Shown: positions 50,087 to 58,728 of the stretch, piece by piece | How the letters are laid out: every line of letters begins with the position of its first letter | Position numbering within the stretch: the stretch's first letter is position 1 | Notes under the pieces: model-generated | What the model was told of the DNA's origin: nothing | What the model saw: only the letters and a program-made list of their open reading frames with translations | Databases searched by the model: none | Position numbers and translations under genes: made by a program | NCBI GenBank assembly: GCA_964458265.1 | Contig: CAYWIF010000003.1 | Coordinates: 62,001-126,000, forward strand | DNA from: JAGVSR01 sp964458265 | Lineage (GTDB): Bacteria; Pseudomonadota; Alphaproteobacteria; Rhizobiales; Hyphomicrobiaceae | DNA length: 64,000 nt | Direction of reading: 5' to 3'

Positions 50087-51559
50087 ATGAAAATTCGTTT
50101 GTTGGATTTAGGGCGGGGCCGCAGGGCGGGGTGTCTGACGGCTGCGGCTTTAGTTCTCCTGGCGCGCCCTGATCCGGCATGGGCGGCCGCCGACAAGGGT
50201 GACACCGCGTTCGTGATGATGGCGACGGTGCTCGTCCTCTTGATGACCATACCGGGGCTCGCCCTGTTCTACTGCGGGCTGGTGCGAACCAAGAACGTTC
50301 TGGCGACCATGATGCAGGTGTTCATGACGGTCGCCATCGTATGCCTGATCTGGATGATCTACGGGTACAGCCTTGCGTTCACGCCGGGCGGAGGCACCGC
50401 GCCCTTCGTGGGCGATCTGTCCCGGGCCTTTCTGGCAGGGGTGACGCCGGACAGCCTTACACCGACCTTTTCGCCGGGGGTCTATATTCCCGAGTACGCT
50501 TACATCTGGTTTCAGATGATGTTTGCGGCGATCACGCCAGCGCTGATCGTGGGCGCATTCGCGGAGCGGCTGCAGTTCCGAGCCGTGCTGCTCTTCATGG
50601 TTTTGTGGGTGACGTTCGTCTACTGCCCGATCGCGCACATGGTCTGGTACTGGCCGGGACCTGACGCGCTGATCGAGGCCGCGCGCAAAGTGGAACTTGC
50701 CGCGCCGGAAGCGCGCGCTGCGGCGGAGGTGGAACTCAAGCGGTTGATCGAGACCTCCGGTCTGGCCTTTCAGTGGGGCGTTCTCGATTTTGCAGGCGGG
50801 ACGGTCGTACACGTGAATGCCGGCATCGCCGGACTAGTGGGCGCCGTGCTCGCGGGTCCGCGTTCGGGTTACGGCCGCGAGCCGATGCCGCCGCATTCGC
50901 TGACGCTCAGCATGGTGGGGGCCGCGTTGCTGTGGGTCGGCTGGTTCGGTTTCAATGCCGGCTCGGCCCTGGAGGCGAACGGCACGGCCGCGCTGGCGAT
51001 GGGCAACACGTTCGGGGCCGCCGCGGCGGCGGCCGTGGCCTGGACGGGTGTGGAATGGCTGGTGAAGGGAAAGCCAACGTCGCTGGGCTTCATTACGGGT
51101 ATGGTCATCGGCCTAGTGGCGGTGACGCCGGCAGCGGGCTTTGCCGGTCCAATGGGCGCGGTACTCCTTGGGCTGGTGGCGGGGCTTGCAGGGTTTCTCG
51201 CCTGCACATGGTTGAAGCGCTTGCTGGGCTATGACGACAGTCTCGACGTGTTCGGTGTGCACTGCATCGGCGGTATTCTGGGAGCGCTGGCCACCGGTCT
51301 GCTGGTTGCGCCGGCACTCGGCGGTACTGGGGTCGCGGACTTCACTGCGAACCCCGGACAGATCACGATCGTCTATGATCTGCCGAGCCAGATGGCGGCA
51401 CAGATAAAGACGGTCGTGTTCACGCTTGTGTGGTCGGGCGTGCTGTCAGCGGTCTTCTTCCGGCTGATCGATCTCACCATTGGGTTGCGGCCGTTGCGCG
51501 AGAAGGAGCGGACCGGCTTGGACCTCAGCGACCACGGGGAGCGCGGCTACCATTTCTAG
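50087..51559 (+). CDS. amtB: Ammonium transporter
   Basis: A 490-residue Amt/MEP/Rh family channel for ammonium uptake. After a signal-like leader (~residues 1-35, ending WAAADKGD) it has about 11 helices. Signatures are FYCGLVRTKNVLATMMQ, HMVWYWPG-type pore entrance, and DFAGGTVVHVNAGIAGLVGA, the family motif, then FGVHCIGGILGALATGLLV with the second pore His. glnK, which normally sits immediately upstream, is absent; the 253 bp upstream contain no other gene. Confidence 0.95.
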   Translation: MKIRLLDLGRGRRAGCLTAAALVLLARPDPAWAAADKGDTAFVMMATVLVLLMTIPGLALFYCGLVRTKNVLATMMQVFMTVAIVCLIWMIYGYSLAFTPGGGTAPFVGDLSRAFLAGVTPDSLTPTFSPGVYIPEYAYIWFQMMFAAITPALIVGAFAERLQFRAVLLFMVLWVTFVYCPIAHMVWYWPGPDALIEAARKVELAAPEARAAAEVELKRLIETSGLAFQWGVLDFAGGTVVHVNAGIAGLVGAVLAGPRSGYGREPMPPHSLTLSMVGAALLWVGWFGFNAGSALEANGTAALAMGNTFGAAAAAAVAWTGVEWLVKGKPTSLGFITGMVIGLVAVTPAAGFAGPMGAVLLGLVAGLAGFLACTWLKRLLGYDDSLDVFGVHCIGGILGALATGLLVAPALGGTGVADFTANPGQITIVYDLPSQMAAQIKTVVFTLVWSGVLSAVFFRLIDLTIGLRPLREKERTGLDLSDHGERGYHF

Positions 51560-51575
51560 GATGCCGTGCCGGTGC

Positions 51576-54101
51576 TCAGGCCAGCACTTTTGCGGCTTCT
51601 ATGACGATGGGTTCTTCAATCAGGCGCGGTTCCAGCGGCTTCTTGGGTAGGATGAGGGGATTGTTCGGCGGGCGGGCTTCGCCATTGTGCAGGCGCCAGC
51701 GCCAACCCGTTGGACCGGGCACGGTGTCGAGGGCCACGGGATAAATTACGGCGCGATCGGGCTCCAAGCGGATGCGCAGAAAATGTTTGTAGTTCTTCAG
51801 GCCGAGCGCGCCGAATGCGTCGCCCGTGTGCATGTTGAAGAGTGTCGAGGTCAGCGTCCAATAGAGGCCCATGACCAAACCGCCGATCAGTCCGCCGAGA
51901 AGCAGCGTAACCAAGAAGTTCCAGGTGAAGCGGATAATGTCGGGCCAAGGATCGGCAATGTGATACTTGAGAACGGTGGCGAGTGGCGTTCCGACGCCGC
52001 TTGCAATCCAACTGATGACCAGAAGCGCGATGAGATGGGCGGAAAAATGCGCCGTGCCGATGATCAGCTTCGCGATACGGCCGTGCAGGGTCGGGGTTGC
52101 CTCCACGTAATTGACCAGCAAGGCCCATAATCCGAGCAGCAGGAATGCAAAGAGGGGGCCTTGCTGGCAGGCGGCAAGCAGTGCGGTGGGATTGAGCACC
52201 TCGTCCAGCGGACTGTATTGCTGGAAGAACACGACCAAGTAACTCAAGCGTTCGTTGATGCTGAGATTGGTCATCGATTCCAGTTCGCGGATCTGGTCGT
52301 TGAGTTGGACCTTGCGTCCGCCGTCGACAGCTTTGCTCCGGTTGTCGAGATCGGCCCATTCCTCGCGCGCCGGCTCTTCCTTGCTCCGCGCGGCGGCGAG
52401 TTGCTCCTCAAGTACGACCATTTCCGTGGTGGGTGCCTCGCCGGGCGGAAGAGCGGCTTGCTGCTCCTTGAGGCGCGCATCGAGGTCAGCGATTTCGCTG
52501 CGAATGCTTTCGTATTCGGTGCGTGAATGCTGCGCCTGGACGGCAATGTCCTCGGCGAGTTTGGTCATGATGGGGGAGTGGCGCGGATCGGACGACGACC
52601 AGACCCAGGCGAATACGAAGTAGATGACGCCGACGAGGACCGCGAATTTCTTATTGCGGAACGGCAGCACGAGATTGTTGAGGCACAAAAGCCGGCTCTT
52701 CCAGCGCGCGGGATAGATTGCGGTCGCGTGCATCTTGTAGCTGTTGCTGGCGATGGTTTCCTTGCGCACGGCCTTGGCGCGACGGCCGGGACCGGCATCG
52801 ACATCACTGATCGGTTTGGGTTCGGACACCGACGAGGCCATCTTGGCGGCGACATTCTCGAAGGCATTGGTTGCGAGCCCAGCAGTTGCCACAGGGCCCG
52901 GAATGGGCGGTGGTTGCGGTGACGGCGGTGCTTCGCTTTCCTGGTCGGGTTGCAGCGAGAAATCCGGTCCTTCCGGGCCGATGACGGACCTCTCCATCCG
53001 GTTGAAATCTTCCGGGTCGGAGGGATCGGAAATGCGCCGGGTGGCGCCGGTGATGGTGGCCCAGTTGAGGGATATATGTTTTCTCAGGCCATGCGTGGCG
53101 TGGGCGAACGCGCCGCCTCCACCGCAGGTGATGAACTGCATGCCGAGCTTGTCGCAGGCGTAACGGCTGTAGTGATGCCAGTCGCCAGCGAGGACAGCCA
53201 AGACCTTGGCGCCGTTCTTGCGCGCCAGCATGCTGATTTCGTGCATGTTGTCGTAGTTGTGGTGCAGCCAGCTCGGTTCGGCGAGACAGAGTATTATCTT
53301 GTCTCCGGGTTTGGTCTGGTCTGCCATGAGGTCGAAGTAGTCGCGCTGGCTGTCGTCGAGGTTATCGGCAAGCTGGATGTCGGGGCCCCAGATCCACCAG
53401 TCATGCGGAAGCTTGATTGCGAAATAGCTACGATGCTGATGGCAGCGCCAGCCGCCGATCTGTGCACCTACGCCGCCGGAGATGCGATCGCGCGCGGAAC
53501 AGAAAAGTGCGTTGAAGGACGATAGCCCATCATACCAGTCGTGGTTGCCGGGAATGGCGAAGAGTTTGCGCTTGGGTGCATCGGTGTTGAAGGCCCAATC
53601 GTAGGGGTCGCGCAGCCGGTCCTGATATTCCTGCTTGGTGGCGTCGGGATAGACTTGGTCGCCGCCCATGATGAGAAGCCCACCGGCTGGCAGATCATCA
53701 CTCGCACCGGCGACCTTTAGTTTGTCCTGCGCCAGCAAGTAGGCCATCGCGAACGTTGGCTCGAAGCCGTCACCGAGATCGGCGATGTAGTCAATCCAGA
53801 CCGCGCCCGTTGCATCAGGCTGTATTGCGCCTGCCGATGTTCCGGGTTGGCTGTAATCGTAACGGGACTTAAGCTCGTCCTCGGTCGCATTGTCGGTGGC
53901 CGCCTCGATAAGGCGCTGGTCGGTGTAGGAGCCGATTGTTGCGGAGAGGATGGAGCGCACGCCGACCTTGGCGAGCAGCTGAGGATCGAACCAATCGACC
54001 ATTTGCGGGAGTTCACCTCGCCGCAGGCGCTCAATGATCGCTTTCCCGCGGCCCGCTTCGGGCGAACTGTCGCCGTCGCGGCCAAAAAGCTGGAACTGCA
54101 T
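51576..54101 (-). CDS. Metallophosphoesterase with C-terminal transmembrane region
   Basis: An 841-residue protein. Residues ~100-340 form a calcineurin-like metallophosphoesterase: IADLGDGFEP, LIMGGDQVYPD, FAIPGNHDWYDG, AEPSWLHH and AGDWHHYSRYA supply the metal ligands. A Pro-rich linker (~370-460) leads to a transmembrane helix near 485-505, a coiled coil of about 100 residues (~515-625, rich in E, Q, R), and four or five more helices. Substrate unknown. The start codon follows a run of nine G (minus strand) four bases away. It is convergent with amtB (16 bp gap). Confidence 0.82.
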   Translation of the reverse strand: MQFQLFGRDGDSSPEAGRGKAIIERLRRGELPQMVDWFDPQLLAKVGVRSILSATIGSYTDQRLIEAATDNATEDELKSRYDYSQPGTSAGAIQPDATGAVWIDYIADLGDGFEPTFAMAYLLAQDKLKVAGASDDLPAGGLLIMGGDQVYPDATKQEYQDRLRDPYDWAFNTDAPKRKLFAIPGNHDWYDGLSSFNALFCSARDRISGGVGAQIGGWRCHQHRSYFAIKLPHDWWIWGPDIQLADNLDDSQRDYFDLMADQTKPGDKIILCLAEPSWLHHNYDNMHEISMLARKNGAKVLAVLAGDWHHYSRYACDKLGMQFITCGGGGAFAHATHGLRKHISLNWATITGATRRISDPSDPEDFNRMERSVIGPEGPDFSLQPDQESEAPPSPQPPPIPGPVATAGLATNAFENVAAKMASSVSEPKPISDVDAGPGRRAKAVRKETIASNSYKMHATAIYPARWKSRLLCLNNLVLPFRNKKFAVLVGVIYFVFAWVWSSSDPRHSPIMTKLAEDIAVQAQHSRTEYESIRSEIADLDARLKEQQAALPPGEAPTTEMVVLEEQLAAARSKEEPAREEWADLDNRSKAVDGGRKVQLNDQIRELESMTNLSINERLSYLVVFFQQYSPLDEVLNPTALLAACQQGPLFAFLLLGLWALLVNYVEATPTLHGRIAKLIIGTAHFSAHLIALLVISWIASGVGTPLATVLKYHIADPWPDIIRFTWNFLVTLLLGGLIGGLVMGLYWTLTSTLFNMHTGDAFGALGLKNYKHFLRIRLEPDRAVIYPVALDTVPGPTGWRWRLHNGEARPPNNPLILPKKPLEPRLIEEPIVIEAAKVLA

Positions 54102-54537
54102 AACGCCCCCCCCCTGACGCGGTCACCGCCCATCTCCCGTCTATTTGGATCGATCCAGCGCGGGAGTTTGCAATGCTCAAGGAGACTTTAGGCGTTGAGC
54201 GGGGGGCAGTGCTATCGCCCATCGCATCGGGGTGAAGCGGTCGTACCGATCCGTACGGCTTCGTGTCCGCTGTGCCACTGTGCTGATTTTAGGTGGCGCG
54301 CGTCCTGACAACGTGCCTCATGATCCGGCCTTGCATTTCAGGTCAGGATCAATTCTCAGCCCGCGATTTCGGGCTATTTTATCGCCGCGCGCGGACGCGA
54401 TTTAGGTCACTGGATAATCGGGTGCTGATCAGTATGACTGATCGATTTAATCAGTCCTTCATACTTTACCTTATCGCAGAAGTTGGCTACATCGAGCTTG
54501 AACGGTATTTGCGCGGTGCAACGCGCCAGGAGACGAT
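54102..54537. other. Intergenic region upstream of katG
   Basis: This 436-bp gap holds the promoters for the divergent phosphoesterase and katG genes. A short plus-strand frame (54293-54541) ends four bases into katG, but it has no binding site or recognisable product. AT-rich DNA from 54330 to 54480 carries an array of ATCAGT/ACTGAT half-sites described separately. GGAGA precedes the katG start. Confidence 0.45.
54426..54455. promoter_or_regulatory. Half-site array, candidate katG operator
   Basis: Three half-sites alternate in orientation: GATCAGT-ATG-ACTGATC (54426-54442) and, sharing the middle half-site, GACTGAT-N7-ATCAGTC (54435-54455). All arms match perfectly over seven bases. It lies 82-112 bp before the katG start, where OxyR-type or other peroxide regulators bind, but it is not the OxyR ATAG-N7-CTAT consensus. 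Confidence 0.5.
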
Positions 54538-56745
54538 ATGAACGAGATCAGTAAGTGCCCCATCCACGGCGTTCCCGCGAATGTCACATTCGGGTCGCGG
54601 TCGAACCGGGATTGGTGGCCGAACCAGCTCAATTTGAGAATTCTGCATCAGAACTCACCCGCCGGAAATCCGCTGGGGCATTCGTTCAATTACGCGGACG
54701 CGTTCGGGAAGCTCGATCTTGCGGCCGTGAAGCGAGATCTCACCGCCCTGATGACCGACAGCCAGGACTGGTGGCCGGCAGACTATGGTCATTACGGCGG
54801 GCTCTTCATTCGATTGGCATGGCACAGCGCGGGTACGTACCGCACAGCCGACGGCAGAGGCGGAGCCGGCTCCGGCACGCAGCGCTTTGCGCCGCTCAAT
54901 AGCTGGCCCGACAACGGCAATCTCGACAAAGCCCGGCGCCTGCTTTGGCCGATCAAGCAGAAGTATGGAAACAAAATCTCGTGGGCCGATTTGTTCGTGC
55001 TCGCCGGCAACGTCGCCATTGAGTCCATGGGCGGCAAGACGTTCGGCTTCGGTGGCGGTCGCGAGGACGTCTGGGAGCCGGAAGAGGATATCTACTGGGG
55101 CGCTGAAACCGAGTGGCTGGCTACGAGCGACAAGCCCGGCGGCCGCTACACCGGCGACCGCGTGCTGGAGAATCCGCTTGCTGCTGTGCAGATGGGTCTC
55201 ATCTACGTCAACCCGGAAGGTCCGGACGGGCAGCCCGACCCGCTCGCGTCCGCGCGCGACATTCGCGAGACTTTCGCGCGCATGGCCATGAACGACTACG
55301 AGACGGTGGCGCTGACGGCGGGCGGTCACACATTCGGCAAGACGCACGGAGCGGCCAGCGCGTCGCACTGCGGTCCCGATCCAGAGGCAGCGCCGATCGA
55401 AGCGATGGGTTTCGGCTGGCTGTCCAATTACAAGAGCGGCAAAGGTCGCGACGCGATCACGTCGGGACTTGAAGGAGCGTGGACGCCCAACCCGATCCAA
55501 TGGGACATGGGCTACTTTGACGTGTTGTTCGGCTACGACTGGGAACTGGTGAAGAGCCCAGCGGGTGCGTGGCAATGGACGCCGAAGAACCTGCAAGAAA
55601 AGGATATGGCGCCGGATCCGGAAGATCCGTCCAAGAAGGTGCCAATCATCATGTCGACCGCCGACATGGCGATGAAGCTCGATCCGGCCTACGAGAAGAT
55701 TTCGCGGCACTTCCATGCCAATCCGGATGAATTTGCCGATGCGTTTGCGCGCGCCTGGTTCAAGCTCACGCATCGCGACATGGGGCCGAAGGTGCGTTAT
55801 CTCGGACCGGAGGTGCCGGCCGAAGACCTGATCTGGCAGGATCCCATTCCGGCGGTGGATCACGCGCTGATCGACAACACTGACGCGAGTGATCTGAAGG
55901 CCAAGATCATGGCGTCGGGCCTGACGGCGGCGGACCTTGTGACGACGGCTTGGGCCTCGGCTTCGACCTTCCGCGGTTCCGACAAGCGCGGCGGCGCGAA
56001 TGGCGCTCGTATCCGGCTCGCGCCGCAGAAGGATTGGGCTGCCAATGAACCTGATAAGCTCGCCAGGGTTCTGGCCGTTCTGGAAGGCATCCAGGCGTCG
56101 TTCAATGCCAGCGCCACCGGCGGCAAAAAGGTTTCGCTGGCCGACTTGATCGTGCTGGGTGGCAATGCAGCCGTCGAGCAGGCTGCCAAGGCCGGGGGGC
56201 ACGCAATCGACATTCCATTTTCGCCGGGCCGCATGGATGCATCCGTCGATCAAACCGATGGCGACTCGTTCGATGTGCTCGAACCGGAGGCCGATGGGTT
56301 TCGCAATTATGCGAAGGGCGCGTATACCGTTCCGGCGGAAGCGATGCTCGTGGACAAGGCGCAGCTGTTGACGCTGACAGCGCCGGAAATGACGGTGCTG
56401 GTGGGTGGTTTGCGTGTTCTCGGCGCCAATCATGGCGGGACGGCACATGGCGTTTTCACGAAATCGCCGGGGTCGCTTACCAATGACTTTTTCATCAACG
56501 TGCTGGATACCGGTACGGAGTGGAAGCCGGTGTCCGACGCGAAGGATCTGTTCGAAGGCCGCTGCCGCAAGTCCGGCGCGGTGAAGTGGACCGGTACACG
56601 TGTGGACCTTATCTTCGGGTCGAACTCGCAGCTGCGCGCGTTGGTTGAAGTCTATGCGCAGGACGACGCGAAAGAGAAGTTTGTCCGGGATTTCGCCGCC
56701 GCATGGACGAAAGTGATGAACGCGGACCGCTTCGATCGCGTCTGA
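54538..56745 (+). CDS. katG: Catalase-peroxidase
   Basis: Bifunctional heme enzyme that removes hydrogen peroxide. It is 735 residues with both peroxidase-like halves. The distal site is FIRLAWHSAGTYR (catalytic Arg, Trp and His), whose Trp pairs with Tyr in GLIYVNPEGPDG and Met in RMAMNDYE to form the Met-Tyr-Trp adduct needed for catalase activity. The proximal His is in LTAGGHTFGKTHG. The start has AGGAGA upstream. It is convergent with the XdhC-like gene behind a strong terminator. Likely induced by peroxide. Confidence 0.97.
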   Translation: MNEISKCPIHGVPANVTFGSRSNRDWWPNQLNLRILHQNSPAGNPLGHSFNYADAFGKLDLAAVKRDLTALMTDSQDWWPADYGHYGGLFIRLAWHSAGTYRTADGRGGAGSGTQRFAPLNSWPDNGNLDKARRLLWPIKQKYGNKISWADLFVLAGNVAIESMGGKTFGFGGGREDVWEPEEDIYWGAETEWLATSDKPGGRYTGDRVLENPLAAVQMGLIYVNPEGPDGQPDPLASARDIRETFARMAMNDYETVALTAGGHTFGKTHGAASASHCGPDPEAAPIEAMGFGWLSNYKSGKGRDAITSGLEGAWTPNPIQWDMGYFDVLFGYDWELVKSPAGAWQWTPKNLQEKDMAPDPEDPSKKVPIIMSTADMAMKLDPAYEKISRHFHANPDEFADAFARAWFKLTHRDMGPKVRYLGPEVPAEDLIWQDPIPAVDHALIDNTDASDLKAKIMASGLTAADLVTTAWASASTFRGSDKRGGANGARIRLAPQKDWAANEPDKLARVLAVLEGIQASFNASATGGKKVSLADLIVLGGNAAVEQAAKAGGHAIDIPFSPGRMDASVDQTDGDSFDVLEPEADGFRNYAKGAYTVPAEAMLVDKAQLLTLTAPEMTVLVGGLRVLGANHGGTAHGVFTKSPGSLTNDFFINVLDTGTEWKPVSDAKDLFEGRCRKSGAVKWTGTRVDLIFGSNSQLRALVEVYAQDDAKEKFVRDFAAAWTKVMNADRFDRV

Positions 56746-56769
56746 CGGTCAAACTTGATCGCGATAAAG

Positions 56770-56798
56770 AGGGGTGGCGCGCCAGTGCCGCCCCTTTT
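56770..56798 (+). terminator. Rho-independent terminator of katG
   Basis: A 9-bp stem with one G-T wobble (AGGGGTGGC / GCCGCCCCT) and an 8-base loop ends in TTTT, 24 bp after the katG stop and before the convergent XdhC-like gene. Confidence 0.75.
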
Positions 56799-56810
56799 GC
56801 GTTCATCCGA

Positions 56811-57782
56811 TCAGGCGAGCATGCCGGAGGCCTTCGCCTCGGCTACGAGTTCGGCAACGATGCCGACGGCAAGCGTGGACCGGCTTCGGGCGCCGGGAAT
56901 GAGGCCGATGGGGCTGCGTAACCGCTTTTGCAACTCTGCCGGGACGCCGAGTTGCGCGAGCCGTGCCAGGCGGTTCGCATGGGCATTTTTACTGCCCATG
57001 ACGCCAACGTAAAAACTGGGCGTGCGGAGAATCTCGGCCAGCACCGGCGCTTCCCAGTCGTGTTCGTGGAACGCCACGATGGCGGCGGTCCAGCAATCGA
57101 GATTCGACAAGCCTGCGGAATTCGGGTCGGTCAAGGCGCGGACCGGTAGTCCCATCCCGGTCAGCGTAGCGCGGGCAGCGTCGTCGGGGGTCACAACGTC
57201 GATTGCGAAGCCTATGGCGGCCACGAGACTTGCAATGGCGCCAAGCGCCGGGCCGCCGCCGACGAGCACGACGCGCGGCAACGGGAGATGAGCGCGGTGG
57301 AAGCGGCCATCCACAAGGCGGGTGGCTTCGCCAGCGTGCAACGGCGCGATCGTGCTGACGCCGGAGTCGAGGTCGGTGACATGAACGTAAGCCCGGCGGG
57401 CTCGGCGGTGCGCTGCCGCACTCGCGATGACGGTGGCCGGCAAACCCTGGTCGATATAGAGATCAAGACCGCTGCCGCAGGGGAGCTTGATATCGAAATA
57501 GGCTGAGCCTTTGCCGTAGCGGACGAGCCGGTTGCGGCCTTCGGCTATGGCGCGTCCGGCTTCTTCCGCGACCGACTGTTCTATACAGCCTCCGGACAAG
57601 TAGCCCGTGAAGTGGCCGCCTTCGGCGACGGCCATCTGCGCGCCCAGCGGCCGCGGCGTGGCGCCGTCAATCGACACCAAGGAGACAAGTGCGCCGCGCC
57701 GGCCTGCGTCGCGCCACGCAATGAGATCGCCGATCACATCATCGCCGGCCAGCAGCGATTCGTTAGTATCGGAACGATGCAA
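56811..57782 (-). CDS. XdhC/CoxI-family molybdenum-cofactor chaperone-like protein
   Basis: About 323 residues. The N-terminal XdhC_CoxI domain contains GATPRPLGAQMAVAEGG and LSGGCIEQSVAEEA with the conserved cysteine used for Moco/sulfur handling; the C-terminal XdhC_C Rossmann domain contains VVLVGGGPALGAIASL and YVGVMGSKNAHANRL. In xanthine dehydrogenase systems XdhC loads Moco, yet no xdhAB genes are here; the nearest molybdoenzyme is the divergent formate dehydrogenase. The start is uncertain: TTG 57782 (GGAGA upstream) or GTG 57812; the frame is open to 58184 but without family sequence. Confidence 0.82.
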   Translation of the reverse strand: MHRSDTNESLLAGDDVIGDLIAWRDAGRRGALVSLVSIDGATPRPLGAQMAVAEGGHFTGYLSGGCIEQSVAEEAGRAIAEGRNRLVRYGKGSAYFDIKLPCGSGLDLYIDQGLPATVIASAAAHRRARRAYVHVTDLDSGVSTIAPLHAGEATRLVDGRFHRAHLPLPRVVLVGGGPALGAIASLVAAIGFAIDVVTPDDAARATLTGMGLPVRALTDPNSAGLSNLDCWTAAIVAFHEHDWEAPVLAEILRTPSFYVGVMGSKNAHANRLARLAQLGVPAELQKRLRSPIGLIPGARSRSTLAVGIVAELVAEAKASGMLA

Positions 57783-58254
57783 AGGTTCTCCGGCTTGCGG
57801 TCGATGGCTCACTTTGTATCTCTGGCAAAAACCGGGCGTTGCCTGTCGCGGGACTGTAGCGGAATTCGGCTGTGTCCTGCCATCCGGGCAAAAGATTTCG
57901 TGCGCCACATACCAATCGACGAGACTGCCGTGCGACTTGAAGTGGGGCTGCCGTCTCGCAAAATCCATACAGCACGCGTGCCGGTGCACACGTCCTATCG
58001 GAACCAACCTCGGAATCAGGCTCTGAAGCGCGACGCATTGCGGAAAATTCACCACGAACTGTGCGCCGGCGTTACGTATCTGCAACTTAGCTCGGCGTCG
58101 GGGAATGCGGGTTGCGCGGCCGCTTTGAGCGACGATCATCAAACTTTGATAGAAAATCTCTATCAAGCCACGGATCAGCGACATTGAAGCCGAGGGGCAG
58201 TGGGCTCATATCCTAAACCAATACAACATAGAACGACTCTGGGGAGGCATTGGA
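57783..58254. other. Intergenic region between XdhC-like gene and fds operon
   Basis: A 472-bp stretch between two divergent genes. Long shadow frames cross it, but none has a start with a binding site. It holds the dyad at 58146-58166, and the fdsG ribosome binding site GGGGAGG. No regulator gene of the fds operon is located here, although such a gene is often adjacent. Confidence 0.45.
58146..58166. promoter_or_regulatory. Candidate LysR-type regulator site of the fds operon
   Basis: TTGATAG-N7-CTATCAA is a perfect 21-bp dyad with the T-N11-A geometry of LysR-type regulators and also the ATAG-N7-CTAT core of OxyR-type sites. It is centred about 100 bp before the fdsG start. Formate dehydrogenase operons of this class are controlled by a LysR-type FdsR in Cupriavidus, so such a regulator is the likely binder. 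Confidence 0.6.
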
Positions 58255-58728
58255 ATGCCGGCGCACGAGCCATGGAGCGAAGAGCGCACCCGCGCCATCG
58301 TCCGGGCCTTTACCCATCTCGAAGGGCCCCTGATGCCCATTCTGCACGCTGTTCAGGAAACGTTCGGCTGCGTGCCCGAGGAGGCGGTTCCCGCTATTGC
58401 TCACGAACTTAACCTGAGCCGGGCCGAAGTGCATGGTGTCGTGACGTTTTACCACGACTTCCGGCGGGAGCCTGCCGGGCAGCACGTGGTCAAGGTCTGC
58501 CGCGCTGAAGCCTGTCAGGCGATGGGGTGTGAGGCGCTGGTGAAACGCGCCGAGGATCGCCTGGGAATCGAATGCGGCGGGACCACCGCCGATGGCCGCG
58601 TAACCTTCGAAACCATCTATTGCCTTGGGCTGTGCGCGACCGGGCCGTCCGCGATGGTCGACGGCAAGATTATTGGCCGGCTCAACGAAGCAAAACTCGA
58701 CAAAATCCTCGCGGAGGCCGGCGCATGA
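58255..58728 (+). CDS. fdsG: NAD-dependent formate dehydrogenase gamma subunit (NuoE-like)
   Basis: A 157-residue thioredoxin-like [2Fe-2S] subunit of the soluble Mo formate dehydrogenase. The cluster ligands are Cys82, Cys87 (VCRAEACQAMGC), Cys123 and Cys127 (YCLGLCATGP). GVVTFYHDFR matches NuoE. GGGGAGG lies upstream of the ATG. Its stop overlaps the fdsB start (ATGA), so the two are translated together. Confidence 0.95.
   Translation: MPAHEPWSEERTRAIVRAFTHLEGPLMPILHAVQETFGCVPEEAVPAIAHELNLSRAEVHGVVTFYHDFRREPAGQHVVKVCRAEACQAMGCEALVKRAEDRLGIECGGTTADGRVTFETIYCLGLCATGPSAMVDGKIIGRLNEAKLDKILAEAGA

Noticed and set aside
54293..54541. 82-residue frame ending four bases into katG
   Set aside because: The ATGA-type overlap is suggestive, but the GTG start has no binding site, the product has no recognisable features, and it runs through the likely katG operator and promoter.
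57612..58187. 191-residue plus-strand frame over the XdhC-like gene and its upstream gap
   Set aside because: It is a shadow of the XdhC-like gene in its first part, with no start signal or coding similarity in the rest.
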